Below are positions 1 to 8,055 of a stretch of 64,000 bases of DNA, piece after piece. Location of the stretch: NCBI RefSeq assembly GCF_964253915.1, contig NZ_CAXUSG020000004.1, forward strand, positions 62,001 through 126,000, given 5' to 3'. Within the stretch, counting starts at the first letter, position 1. Each line of letters opens with the position of its first letter. The DNA comes from Metarhizobium sp964253915 (lineage in GTDB: Bacteria > Pseudomonadota > Alphaproteobacteria > Rhizobiales > Rhizobiaceae). The translations under genes and the position numbers were made by a program. Under the pieces are notes generated by a model. It was not told the origin of the DNA and did not search any database. It worked only from the letters and a program-made list of their open reading frames with translations.

Positions 1-79
1 CGGACAAAAACGGTCTTGCGGGCGAGGTGTGGTGTTTTTTGTGATGCCTTTCTTCGGCGAGGGTATATGCAGCAGCATC

Positions 80-970
80 ATGTCTCTTAAAACCCGCGGC
101 TATATCTTCGCCTTCGTGGCGATCGTGATCTTTGCGATGCAGGACGGCATTTCGAAGCATCTCGGCGGCGCCTATCCGCCGATCTTCATCACCATGCTGC
201 GGTTCTGGGCCTTCGCGGTGTTCGCCGTCGTGCTGGCCACGCGCGCCTCCGGCAGCCTCAGGAAGGCGGCAGCGACGAAACGGCCGTTGCTGCAGATTTC
301 GCGCGGCGTCCTGCTCGCGGTACAGATCGTCATCGCCATCACCTCCTTTGCCGTCGTCGGGCTTGCCTATACGCAGGCGATCTTTGCCTCCGGGCCGCTG
401 ATGGTCGCGCTGCTTTCCATGCCGTTGCTCGGCGAAAGGGTCGGCTGGCGGCGCTGGACGGCGATTTGTGTCGGGCTGATCGGCGTGCTGATCATCCTGG
501 CGCCGCAAGACGGCGTTCCGCGCCTGACGGTGTTCATTCCGCTCGTCGCGGCGCTGATTTTCGCGCTCTACGTGATCACCACCCGCATGGCGAGCCGTGA
601 CGATCCGGCGATGACCAGCTTTTTCTACACCGGCGTCGGCGGGGCGGCGGTGATGACGCTGATCGGACCGTTCTTCTGGACGTGGATGTCGCCCGGCGAC
701 TGGCTGTGGATGCTGCTTCTGTGCATGACCGGCATTTCCAGCCATTATTTCCTGATCCGCGCCTACGACATCCTCGACGCGGCCGAAGCGCAGCCGCTGA
801 TGTATCTGCAGCTCGTCTTCGCGTCGATCATGGGCACGACGGTCTTCGGCGAAACGTTGACGATCAATATGGTTGCCGGATCGATCGTCGTGGTCGCGGC
901 CGGTATCTTCACCGTATGGCGCGAGAGCGTCGTCGCACGCCGCAAGGCCGCCGAAGCCAGGCGCGGCTGA
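80..970 (+). CDS. DMT-family (EamA) transporter
   Basis: Inner-membrane drug/metabolite transporter of about 296 residues, the usual size for a ten-helix protein made of two EamA repeats. Almost the whole chain is alternating hydrophobic segments, beginning with a helix right after the RGYIF start and ending with a basic tail rich in R, K and A that should be cytosolic. The frame stays open upstream to 29, but the ATG at 80 puts the first helix directly at the N terminus as family members do; ATG 44 is an alternative. The substrate cannot be read from sequence. The gene converges on the lactonase gene and is not obviously part of the neighbouring catabolic operon. Confidence 0.85.
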   Translation: MSLKTRGYIFAFVAIVIFAMQDGISKHLGGAYPPIFITMLRFWAFAVFAVVLATRASGSLRKAAATKRPLLQISRGVLLAVQIVIAITSFAVVGLAYTQAIFASGPLMVALLSMPLLGERVGWRRWTAICVGLIGVLIILAPQDGVPRLTVFIPLVAALIFALYVITTRMASRDDPAMTSFFYTGVGGAAVMTLIGPFFWTWMSPGDWLWMLLLCMTGISSHYFLIRAYDILDAAEAQPLMYLQLVFASIMGTTVFGETLTINMVAGSIVVVAAGIFTVWRESVVARRKAAEARRG

Positions 971-1008
971 GCCGAGGGGCCTTCCGGCCCCCGGCTTGCA
1001 GCCTCAAC

Positions 1009-2109
1009 TCATCCTTCCGAAAATTTTACGCACATCGGCGTGCCGATCTCGATTGCCTTGCCCGTATCCGTCAGCTTTCCGGTTTCCGCATCGCGGGCAA
1101 AAATCGAAATGCGGTCGGCATTCTGGTTGGCGGAAAACAGGTGGCGGCCGGAAGGCGTCAGCGCCAGGTTGCGCGGCGTCGCGCCACCGCAGGGGAAGAA
1201 GCCGACCGTGGTCAGTTTTCCGGTTTCGCCATCGACGGCAAACACCGAAATGCTGTCGTGTCCGCGGTTGGAACCGTAGAGGAACCGTCCATCCGGCGAG
1301 ATCTGGATATCGGCGCAATGGTTCGAGGCGCGGGCCTCCGCGGGCACGGCCGGCTGTTCGTCGATCGCGGTCAAAACGCCGGTCTGCGGATCGAGGCCGA
1401 AACTTGCGACGGTCGAATTCAGCTCGTTCATGAGGAACAGCAGGTGGCCGTTCGGATGCAGCGCCACATGGCGCGGGCCGGCGCCGGCGGCCGTGCTGGT
1501 CCTGGCGACTTCGGCCAGGGAGCCATCGGCGTTCATGCGATAGGTGGTCAGCGTGTCGGTGCCGAGGTCGGCAACGACCGCGAGATTGCCGGACAGAAGC
1601 TCGGTAACGCTGTGGGCGTGGCTGCGCTCCTGCCGGTTTGCGTCCGGGCCGGTGCCGTGCTGGGCGATGCTGCCAATCGGTGGCGTCAACCCGCCATCGG
1701 CGCGGATGCCGTAGACGACGACAGACCGGTCCGGCCCGCCTTCGCCCATGCCGTAATTGGCGACCAGAAGTTTTGTGCCGTCACGGCTCACCATGCTGTG
1801 GGCGGTGATGCTGCCGAGCGACGGCTGCATATTGATGTAATCGAGCCGGCCGGCTTCCCGGTCGAAACGAAAGGCTGAGACGAGACCTTCCTTCCAGCCG
1901 AAGATTTCGGAGTTGGCATAGACAACAGTGCCCGCCGCATTCACCGAAAGGAAGGTCGGGTTTTCGATCTCCGGCGCTTCGGCCAGCCTATTTACCGAAA
2001 GTGTCTCTTCATCAAAGCTGAAGACGGCAAGGCCGTTGCCGCGTGCGCCCTGAAAATAGGGGGCCTCACGGTTCAGCGTGCCGACAAAGGCAAGATAAGT
2101 CGCGCCCAT
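1009..2109 (-). CDS. beta-propeller lactonase (6-phosphogluconolactonase/YbhE family)
   Basis: A 366-residue seven-bladed beta-propeller of the Pgl/YbhE lactonase family. Repeated blade motifs are visible, such as GPRHVALHPNG, ISPDGRFLYGSNRG and LALTPSGRHLFSANQN. Members hydrolyse sugar lactones such as 6-phosphogluconolactone in the cytoplasm; here the location suggests an aldonolactone made from an imported sugar. The start ATG at 2109 has a GGGAGG ribosome site just upstream; the ten extra codons of the longer frame are unlikely. No signal peptide is visible. The gene is divergent from the MaoC/CaiB/ABC operon and shares its intergenic control region. Confidence 0.82.
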   Translation of the reverse strand: MGATYLAFVGTLNREAPYFQGARGNGLAVFSFDEETLSVNRLAEAPEIENPTFLSVNAAGTVVYANSEIFGWKEGLVSAFRFDREAGRLDYINMQPSLGSITAHSMVSRDGTKLLVANYGMGEGGPDRSVVVYGIRADGGLTPPIGSIAQHGTGPDANRQERSHAHSVTELLSGNLAVVADLGTDTLTTYRMNADGSLAEVARTSTAAGAGPRHVALHPNGHLLFLMNELNSTVASFGLDPQTGVLTAIDEQPAVPAEARASNHCADIQISPDGRFLYGSNRGHDSISVFAVDGETGKLTTVGFFPCGGATPRNLALTPSGRHLFSANQNADRISIFARDAETGKLTDTGKAIEIGTPMCVKFSEG

Positions 2110-2222
2110 TTTTCCTCCCAATCGAACCGGCCGAATCAAGCTGGCCGCGGAACCGTTTCTCCCCCGCCGCGGCGCATTTGAACAGCCACATATTCATGGA
2201 GAGGTCTTGCAAATGCAATCCA

Positions 2223-2245
2223 TATGTGAAAATAATCTTCACATA
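2223..2245. promoter_or_regulatory. perfect inverted-repeat operator, probably for the IclR regulator
   Basis: TATGTGAA, seven bases, TTCACATA: an exact 8-bp inverted repeat. A plausible promoter overlaps it, with -35 TTGCAA at 2207 and a -10-like AATAAT at 2231 lying in the repeat spacer, so binding would block RNA polymerase. Degenerate copies lie beside the amidohydrolase, the IclR gene and the second importer. Assignment to IclR is inference. Confidence 0.6.
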
Positions 2246-2270
2246 AAAAGATTTCAGGAGGAGAGGAAGC

Positions 2271-2348
2271 ATGGAAAGCCATCGGGCGACCGTATGGCGG
2301 AAGCGGCATATATCCCGTCTTTCGCAAGTGGCCGGAGTTGCGGCATGA
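2271..2348 (+). CDS. possible 25-codon leader peptide coupled to MaoC
   Basis: A short frame begins MESHRATVWRKRH and runs 25 codons. It has the strongest ribosome site in the region (AGGAGGAGAGG just before ATG 2271), and its TGA overlaps the ATG of the MaoC gene as ATGA at 2345-2348. The MaoC start itself has no comparable site, so coupled translation is plausible. No family is recognisable. It could instead be an untranslated accident or the remnant of a shifted N terminus. Confidence 0.4.
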   Translation: MESHRATVWRKRHISRLSQVAGVAA

Positions 2349-2896
2349 GTGCGTCCGTGCCGACCGTCGGCGTTTCCTCCACGCATCCGAAGAATATGCC
2401 GGCCGAGCATGCTGCCTTGCCGGTGTGGAATGCCGAGAACTGGTTTTACGAGGATTGGCCGGTCGGCCAGAAGATCCGTTCCCTGCGCCGCACCATGGCG
2501 GAAGGCGACAGCCACCTGTTCAACACGCTGGTGACGGATATCCATCCCTATGTTCAGGATCAGATGTTTGCCGAAAGCGAAGGCATCTTCGGCCGGCGGC
2601 TGATCGCCGGCGCCTTCGTCTTCTCCGCCGGCCTCGGCCTCGTCGCCACCAATTGCATCAATGCCTTTTCCTACGGCTACGACAGGCTGCGTTTCATCAA
2701 GCCGGTGTTTATCGGCGACACGATCTACGCGATCCGCACCAACCTCGACAAGCAGCCGAAATACAAGGAGATGGGCCTGATCCGGGCCAGCTACGAAGTC
2801 TTCAAGGGCGAGGGTGAACTCGTCCTCTACTGCGAGCACCTGCAGACGGTGAAGTACAAGAATCCGGCCGATTTCATCGGCAAAACCGAGAAGTAA
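2345..2896 (+). CDS. MaoC-like hot-dog fold hydratase
   Basis: A 183-residue single-domain hot-dog protein of the MaoC/(R)-specific enoyl-CoA hydratase type. The Asp-His catalytic region is seen as TDIHPYVQD, followed by the central helix IAGAFVFSAGLGL and the strand motif FSYGYDRLRFIKPV. Such enzymes hydrate or dehydrate acyl-CoA thioesters in the cytosol. It is followed after 6 bp by a CaiB-family CoA-transferase, a pairing reminiscent of the mesaconyl-CoA transferase/hydratase pair of the 3-hydroxypropionate cycle. The real substrate is unknown. The start at 2345 is favoured by overlap with the leader frame; an in-frame ATG at 2294 is an alternative. A paralogue sits at 19085. Confidence 0.82.
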   Translation: MSASVPTVGVSSTHPKNMPAEHAALPVWNAENWFYEDWPVGQKIRSLRRTMAEGDSHLFNTLVTDIHPYVQDQMFAESEGIFGRRLIAGAFVFSAGLGLVATNCINAFSYGYDRLRFIKPVFIGDTIYAIRTNLDKQPKYKEMGLIRASYEVFKGEGELVLYCEHLQTVKYKNPADFIGKTEK

Positions 2897-2902
2897 GAGA
2901 TT

Positions 2903-4066
2903 ATGACTGCCGAGAATGAATTGCCGTTGTCCGGCCTTGTCGTCGTCGACATGAGCCAGTTCCTGTCCGGGCCCTATTGTTCGCTGCGGCTGATGGACCT
3001 GGGTGCCCGCGTCATCAAGATCGAGCGCCCCGATGGCGGCGACCTGTCGCGTCGGCTGTATCTGAGCGACACCGAGATCGGCGGTGACTCGACGATCTTC
3101 CACGCCATCAACCGCGCCAAGGAAAGCCTGGCGATCGACCTGAAGAATCCCGATGATCTCAAGGCTTTGCGGACGCTGATCACCAAGGCGGACGTGCTGA
3201 TCCAGAATTTCCGCCCCGGCGTCATCGAGCGCCTCGGCCTGCATTACGAGGCGGTCAAGGAGATCAATCCGAAGATCGTTTATGCCTCGATCAGCGGTTA
3301 CGGCGAGGATGGTCCCTGGGTCAAGCGTCCCGGCCAGGATCTCCTGGCGCAGTCCCGCTCCGGCGTCATGTGGCTGAATGGCGATGAGAGCCAGGGTCCG
3401 GTGCCGTTCGGCCTGGCGATCGGTGACATGCTGGCGGGTGCTGCCGCCTGCCAGGGCATCCTGGCGGCACTGGTTCGCCGCGGCATCAATGGCAAGGGCA
3501 GCCATGTGGAGACCAGCCTGCTGGAGGCGCTGGTCGACTTCCAGTTCGAAGTGCTGACGACCCACCTGAACGACGGCCGGCGTTTGCCGAAGCGGTCGAA
3601 CGTCCGCAGCGCCCACGCCTACCTTTCGGCGCCTTACGGTGTCTATCATGCGGCCGACGGTTACCTGGCGATTGCCATGACGCCGATCCCGAAACTCGCC
3701 GCCCTGCTCGATATGGAGGAGGCGCTGGCTGCCTATAGCGACCAGCCGTCCACCTGGTTCACCGCCCGCGACGAAATCAAGGCGCTGATTGCGGCGCGCA
3801 TCGCGATGAAGACCATCGACGAATGGCTGGCGATCCTCGAACCCGCGGATATCTGGTGCGCCAAGGTCTTGAATTGGAACGAGCTTCTGGAAAGCGACGG
3901 TTTCCAGATCCTCGACATGCTGCAGACAGTCACCCGCGAGGACAATGTCTCGATCCTCACCACCCGCTCGCCGATCCGCGTCGATGGCCAGCGCCCGAAA
4001 TTCGATCGTGCCGCTCCCCGTGTCGGTGAGCAGAGTGCGGCCATTCGCGAGGAGTTCGGCCTGTGA
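2903..4066 (+). CDS. CaiB/BaiF-family CoA-transferase
   Basis: A 387-residue class III CoA-transferase. Family marks are the opening VVDMSQFLSGPYCSLRLMDLGA, the segment IKIERPDGGDLSR, the catalytic aspartate region PGQDLLAQSRSG (Asp about residue 146) and the helical C-terminal part. These enzymes move CoA between carboxylic acids through an aspartyl-CoA intermediate in the cytosol. The gene sits between a MaoC hydratase and a binding-protein-like gene whose GTG start overlaps its stop (GTGA at 4063-4066), so the three are translated together. Acid and CoA donor cannot be read from sequence; association with a sugar importer suggests a sugar-derived acid. Confidence 0.88.
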   Translation: MTAENELPLSGLVVVDMSQFLSGPYCSLRLMDLGARVIKIERPDGGDLSRRLYLSDTEIGGDSTIFHAINRAKESLAIDLKNPDDLKALRTLITKADVLIQNFRPGVIERLGLHYEAVKEINPKIVYASISGYGEDGPWVKRPGQDLLAQSRSGVMWLNGDESQGPVPFGLAIGDMLAGAAACQGILAALVRRGINGKGSHVETSLLEALVDFQFEVLTTHLNDGRRLPKRSNVRSAHAYLSAPYGVYHAADGYLAIAMTPIPKLAALLDMEEALAAYSDQPSTWFTARDEIKALIAARIAMKTIDEWLAILEPADIWCAKVLNWNELLESDGFQILDMLQTVTREDNVSILTTRSPIRVDGQRPKFDRAAPRVGEQSAAIREEFGL

Positions 4067-5205
4067 GCAAAGTAACGCTGAAAGGCATGACCTGGAGCCA
4101 TCCGCGCGGTTACGATCCCATGGTCGCCTGCTCGAAACTCTGGCTGGAAAAGACCGGCGTCACCGTGGAGTGGGACAAGCGCTCGCTGCAGGATTTCGAG
4201 ACCTATCCGGTCGAGGAGCTGGCCCGCGCCTACGACATGATCATCATCGATCATCCACATGTCGGCCAGATCACCAATGAAAAATGCCTGATGCCGCTGG
4301 ATGTCGAAGGCCGTGAGGCCGAACGCAAGGCGCTGGCCGATGCCAGCGTCGGCGCGTCCTATCCGAGCTACAACTGGCAGGGCCGGCAGTGGGCGTTCCC
4401 CGTCGATGCCGCCACCCAGGTGCAGGCCTTCCGGCCGGACCTGATCGATGCCGCGCCGGCATCCTGGAACGACATGCTGGCGCTTGCCCGGCAAGGCAAG
4501 GTGCTTTTGCCGCTGCGCCCGCCGCACACGCTGATGACATTCTATACGCTGAGCGGCAATCTCGGCAAAGCCTGCGCCACCGAAGGGCCGGGCGATCTCA
4601 TCGATCTCGAAACCGGCACGACCGTCTTCGAGATGATGCGCGAGATTGCGGCATTGATCGATCCGGCCTGCTTCGAGATGGACCCGATCGCCGTGTTCGA
4701 GGCAATGGCCGAGCCGGGCTCGAGCATCGCCTGCTCGCCGCTGATCTACGGCTATCTATCCTATTCGATCGCAGGTTTCCGGCCGAAACTGATCAAGTTT
4801 GCCGATATCCCGGTTGCCGGTACGCTCGGCCCCGCGGGCTCTGCACTTGGCGGTACCGGCCTTGCGGTTTCCGCCTTCAGCAAGTCGCCGAAGGAAGCCC
4901 TGGATTTCACCTACTGGATCGCCAGCGGTGACGTGCAGAAAGGCCCCTATGCCGCAGCCGGCGGACAGCCCGGCCATGCCGCGGCCTGGGAGGAGGATAC
5001 CGTCAACGCCGCGACCAACGATTTCTACCGCGGCACGCGGGCGACGCTGGAAGCGTCCTGGGTTCGTCCGCGCCATGACGGCTACATGGAATTCCAGCAG
5101 GCGGCATCGGACCGCATCAATGCCGGTCTTCTCGGCAAGGAGAAGGCGGGGGATGTGGTGACGGATCTGAACCGGCTGTTCGGCGAAAGTTTTGCAGCAA
5201 AGTAA
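4063..5205 (+). CDS. solute-binding-protein-like fold without a signal peptide
   Basis: A 380-residue protein resembling family 1 extracellular solute-binding proteins: the middle has ASWNDMLALARQGK and the late part has GTGLAVSAFSKSPKEALDFTYWIASG, typical of this fold. However the N terminus reads MSKVTLKGMTWSHPRGYDP, with no signal peptide, Tat motif or lipobox. The GTG start overlaps the CaiB stop by 4 bp, and no upstream in-frame extension would give a leader because that frame is the CaiB gene's end. It should therefore stay in the cytosol, where it may sense or carry the pathway ligand or act as an enzyme subunit. A separate exported binding protein follows at 5243. Confidence 0.72.
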   Translation: MSKVTLKGMTWSHPRGYDPMVACSKLWLEKTGVTVEWDKRSLQDFETYPVEELARAYDMIIIDHPHVGQITNEKCLMPLDVEGREAERKALADASVGASYPSYNWQGRQWAFPVDAATQVQAFRPDLIDAAPASWNDMLALARQGKVLLPLRPPHTLMTFYTLSGNLGKACATEGPGDLIDLETGTTVFEMMREIAALIDPACFEMDPIAVFEAMAEPGSSIACSPLIYGYLSYSIAGFRPKLIKFADIPVAGTLGPAGSALGGTGLAVSAFSKSPKEALDFTYWIASGDVQKGPYAAAGGQPGHAAAWEEDTVNAATNDFYRGTRATLEASWVRPRHDGYMEFQQAASDRINAGLLGKEKAGDVVTDLNRLFGESFAAK

Positions 5206-5242
5206 TCCCGGCGGAGGCCCGGATAAAGTGGAGGAGAAAAAC

Positions 5243-6430
5243 ATGAAGACGTTGATGCGCGGCCTTTTGGCCGCGACAGCCATCCTGACGATGGCACCAT
5301 TTGCGCAGGCGCAGGATGTGAACGCGGTGATCCAGGGTCTGCCGGATCTCCTGAAGGCGCAATATGACGGCGCGCCGCAGAAGGTTCTGCCGTCGGCCTG
5401 GGGAAGCTTCACGCCGCCGGCCAAGCCGTGGAAATGGTGCCATTCGGAATCCTACCAGGGCAATCCCTGGCGCGTGACCGTGACGGCGGAACTCAAGCGC
5501 CTGGTCGACGGCCTGATCGCCGACGGTACGGTCGCAAGCTTCGAGGTGTCCGATTCCAACAACGATGCCAGCCAGCAGATCAACCAGATCCGCGCCTTCA
5601 TCGACAAGGGTTGCTCGATCATCACCTCGATCCCGGGTTCGGCGACGGCGCTTGACGATGCCGTCGATGCCGCGGCGAAAGCCGGCATTCCGTTCATCAC
5701 GGCCGCCGGTTCGGTCACCAGCCCGAACGCCATCAACGTCGATTCCAACTATGCCCGCTGGGGCTACGACATGATGACGGCGATCGGCAAGGAGCTGCCT
5801 GACGGCGGCAACGTGCTGCTGGTCGAAGGCATTGCCGGACACCCGATCGTCGTGCAGGAGCGTGAGGGCGGCGACAAGGCATTGGCCGAAAACGACAAGC
5901 TCAAGGTTTCCCGGAGCGTCAACGGCAACTGGACGGCCAACGTCACCAAGACCGTCGTGCTGCAGGCGATCGCCACCAACCCGGCGCAGATCGATGCCGT
6001 CTGGACGACGGGCAGCGAAAGCCGCGTCGTGGCCGAAGCCTTTGCCGAAGCCGGTCGTCCGGCGCCGGTGATCACCGGTTCGTTGACCGGCGACGCGCTC
6101 GGCTACTGGAAGGCCAATCCGGACAAGTACCGCTTCGAGGGCCATGCGCTTCTGCCGCACTGGACCGCCCAGACGCTGTTCCGCGTCGGCGCCCGCCTGC
6201 TCGACGGCCAGAAGCCGAAGCTGAATACCCTGTTGATCCCGATCCCGGCGGTTCACAATGCCGATCTCGGCAACTGGTACAAGGACTGCATGACGCCGGA
6301 CGCCGTATCGGTATTCCCGGTCCCGCCGCAGGACCCGATGCCGGAAGAGCTGATGGACGCCTATTTCGACGGCGCCAAGCCGACGATCGGCTGGGATTAT
6401 TCCAAGACGCCGGACGCCTGCGCCAAGTAA
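5243..6430 (+). CDS. sugar ABC transporter periplasmic binding protein (type 1 fold)
   Basis: A 395-residue periplasmic binding protein of the ribose/TorT-like type 1 fold. A clear Sec signal peptide (MKTLMRGLLAATAILTMAPF, cut after AQA) precedes the mature part. The hinge-type segments IITSIPGSATALDDAVDAAA and AVWTTGSESRVVAEAF are typical of Peripla_BP_4. It delivers its ligand to the two permeases encoded at 8052 and 9011. ATG 5243 has a GGAGGAG ribosome site. Cysteines near residues 60, 130 and the C terminus could form disulphides. A hairpin follows the stop codon, as after the other binding-protein genes here. Ligand unknown. Confidence 0.85.
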   Translation: MKTLMRGLLAATAILTMAPFAQAQDVNAVIQGLPDLLKAQYDGAPQKVLPSAWGSFTPPAKPWKWCHSESYQGNPWRVTVTAELKRLVDGLIADGTVASFEVSDSNNDASQQINQIRAFIDKGCSIITSIPGSATALDDAVDAAAKAGIPFITAAGSVTSPNAINVDSNYARWGYDMMTAIGKELPDGGNVLLVEGIAGHPIVVQEREGGDKALAENDKLKVSRSVNGNWTANVTKTVVLQAIATNPAQIDAVWTTGSESRVVAEAFAEAGRPAPVITGSLTGDALGYWKANPDKYRFEGHALLPHWTAQTLFRVGARLLDGQKPKLNTLLIPIPAVHNADLGNWYKDCMTPDAVSVFPVPPQDPMPEELMDAYFDGAKPTIGWDYSKTPDACAK

Positions 6431-6440
6431 GCTGACGAGG

Positions 6441-6463
6441 GCCTCCTTCTCATGGAAGGAGGC
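6441..6463 (+). terminator. hairpin after binding-protein gene
   Basis: GCCTCCTT, a 7-base loop and AAGGAGGC form a perfect stem 10 bases after the stop codon, without a T-run. It probably stabilises or attenuates the binding-protein message rather than ending the operon, since the ATPase gene follows on the same strand. Confidence 0.5.
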
Positions 6464-6486
6464 TGAAATGAAAGGCTTCCGCCTGC

Positions 6487-6513
6487 CCCTTCTCTCCAGC
6501 GGGGAGAAGGGGT
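6487..6513. repeat. single RIME-like palindromic unit
   Basis: CCCCTTCTC, nine bases, GAGAAGGGG. The sequence closely matches the end units of the longer palindrome at 17836-17993 (CTTCTCCCCAGCGGGGAGAAG), a common intergenic repeat type in rhizobia. Confidence 0.55.
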
Positions 6514-6581
6514 AACGGCGACGCCTGGAAGACAATGTGAGGACCGACCGTACACACGGCCGCCTCCAGACTGGAACTGCG

Positions 6582-7319
6582 ATGCTAGAAATCAAAGATC
6601 TGTCGAAGCGCTACGGCGAGACGGTGGCCCTTTCGGGGGCGACGATCGCTTTTCGCGCCGGCACCGTTCATACGATCCTCGGAGAGAATGGTTCGGGCAA
6701 GAGCACGCTGGTGAAGCTGCTCTCCGGCATCGTCCAGCCTGATGGCGGAACCGTCACGCTCGACGGACGCGCTTTTTCCGGTCGCGGCCCTTCCGATTTC
6801 CAGGCGGCCGGTTTTGCCACCGTGTTTCAGGAGGTGCTGATTGCGCCGGACCGCACGGTCACCGACAATATTCTCCTTGGCCTCGATGGCCTTGTGCATC
6901 GCAAGGTGCCGCGTGAAAAACGCCGTGAAACGGCGGCTGCGGCGCTATCCCGTTTTGCTGTCACCGATGTGCCGCTCGACGCACTGGCAGGCCAGGTGCC
7001 GCTGGCTGCGCAGCAGCTGATCGTGCTCGCCCGCGCCGTCGTCCGCCGCCCGCGCATCCTGATCCTCGACGAGGTTACCGCAGCGCTCGATTATGCCGAC
7101 CGTGAATCCGTCTTCAAGCTGATGCGGCAGCTGGCGGCGGAAGGATCGTTGCTGCTGTTCATCACCCACCGCATGGACGAGGTCATGAGCCTCTCCGACC
7201 GCATCTCGATCCTGCGCGGCGGCAAGGTCGTGCGCAGCGAGGACAAGGGTGTCTCCACGCCTGCCGAACTGCTGAAAGCCATGGCGCCGCAGACTGCCGC
7301 GGAGCTTTCCCATGCCTGA
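6582..7319 (+). CDS. sugar ABC transporter ATPase, N-terminal-type domain on its own gene
   Basis: A 245-residue nucleotide-binding domain with intact Walker A (GENGSGKSTLVKLLSG), Q-loop (VFQEV), Walker B (ILILDEVTAALD) and H-loop (FITHRMDE). The signature motif is degenerate (LAGQVPLAAQQ in place of LSGGQ). This matches the first half of RbsA/MglA-type proteins, which normally have two fused domains of about 500 residues. Here the second half is the next gene, overlapping by 8 bp in another frame. ATG 6582 is chosen because family members start at the first strand (MLEIKDLSKRYG); the frame is open from 6537. Cytosolic partner of permeases 8052 and 9011. Confidence 0.85.
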   Translation: MLEIKDLSKRYGETVALSGATIAFRAGTVHTILGENGSGKSTLVKLLSGIVQPDGGTVTLDGRAFSGRGPSDFQAAGFATVFQEVLIAPDRTVTDNILLGLDGLVHRKVPREKRRETAAAALSRFAVTDVPLDALAGQVPLAAQQLIVLARAVVRRPRILILDEVTAALDYADRESVFKLMRQLAAEGSLLLFITHRMDEVMSLSDRISILRGGKVVRSEDKGVSTPAELLKAMAPQTAAELSHA

Positions 7320-8055
7320 TGCATTGACGCTTGATGTCCGCAATCTTTCGCTTCACAAGGGCGCTTCCGCCTTTTCCCAGGCCATCCGACCCGGAGAAAT
7401 TGTTGGCCTTGCCGGCCTCGACGGCCATGGGCAGGAGCGTTTCCTGGAAGTGCTGGCCGGGTTGAAGACGCCGGTCGCAGGTGACGTCCTGCTCGACCGC
7501 GCTGGCCGGCAAACGAAGATCGATGCGTTTCGCACGGCGGTTGCCAATGGCATCGCCTATCTGCCGCGCGACCGGCGCGCCACCGGCATTTTCCCGACGC
7601 AATCCGTGCTCGACAATTTCGCCATCTCGACGGTGGAACGTGATGCGCGTTTCGGCCTGATCAGCGCGCAGAGCCGCAAGCAGCGGTATGAAGTTTATCG
7701 GCAGCGGCTGTCCATCGTCGCGCCGCGGCCGGATGCGGCGATCACCACGCTCTCCGGCGGTAACCAGCAGAAGGTGCTTCTGGCCCGCGCTCTGGCGCTG
7801 GAACCGGGCGTGCTGCTGCTCAACGATCCGACGCGCGGCGTCGATGTCGCGACGCGGCATGTTCTTTACGATGTGTTTCGCGATCTGGCCCGGGAGGGCA
7901 TGGCGCTGGTCATCCTGTCGAGCGAAATCGAGGAGATCCTGCTGCTGTGCGGCCGGGTGCTGGTGTTCCGCGACTATGAAATCGCGGCGGAAATGACAGG
8001 AGAGGCGATGACCACCGACAGCGTGATCGCGGCAATGTTCGGGCGGGCGGCATGA
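7312..8055 (+). CDS. sugar ABC transporter ATPase, C-terminal-type domain on its own gene
   Basis: A 247-residue domain corresponding to the second half of RbsA/MglA ATPases. The degenerate Walker A (GLAGLDGHGQERFLEVLAG) is normal for this half. The signature LSGGNQQKV is intact and supplies the site missing in the partner domain. The Walker B region reads LLLNDPTRGVDV, with Asn-Asp where the family usually has Asp-Glu. The H-loop position reads SSEIEE as is usual for this half. Its ATG lies inside the end of the preceding gene (8-bp overlap) and its stop overlaps the permease start as ATGA, so stoichiometry is held by translational coupling. Confidence 0.83.
   Translation: MPDALTLDVRNLSLHKGASAFSQAIRPGEIVGLAGLDGHGQERFLEVLAGLKTPVAGDVLLDRAGRQTKIDAFRTAVANGIAYLPRDRRATGIFPTQSVLDNFAISTVERDARFGLISAQSRKQRYEVYRQRLSIVAPRPDAAITTLSGGNQQKVLLARALALEPGVLLLNDPTRGVDVATRHVLYDVFRDLAREGMALVILSSEIEEILLLCGRVLVFRDYEIAAEMTGEAMTTDSVIAAMFGRAA

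Noticed and set aside
2066..3649. Long minus-strand frame of 527 codons opposite the MaoC and CaiB genes
   Set aside because: Composition is typical of a shadow in GC-rich DNA, it covers two well-supported genes and shows no recognisable domain.
6582..8055. Frameshift or pseudogene reading of the two half-size ATPases
   Set aside because: Each frame has its own ATG and a complete domain of normal length, and the gene order around them is intact, so separate genes are more likely; kept as a finding to verify.
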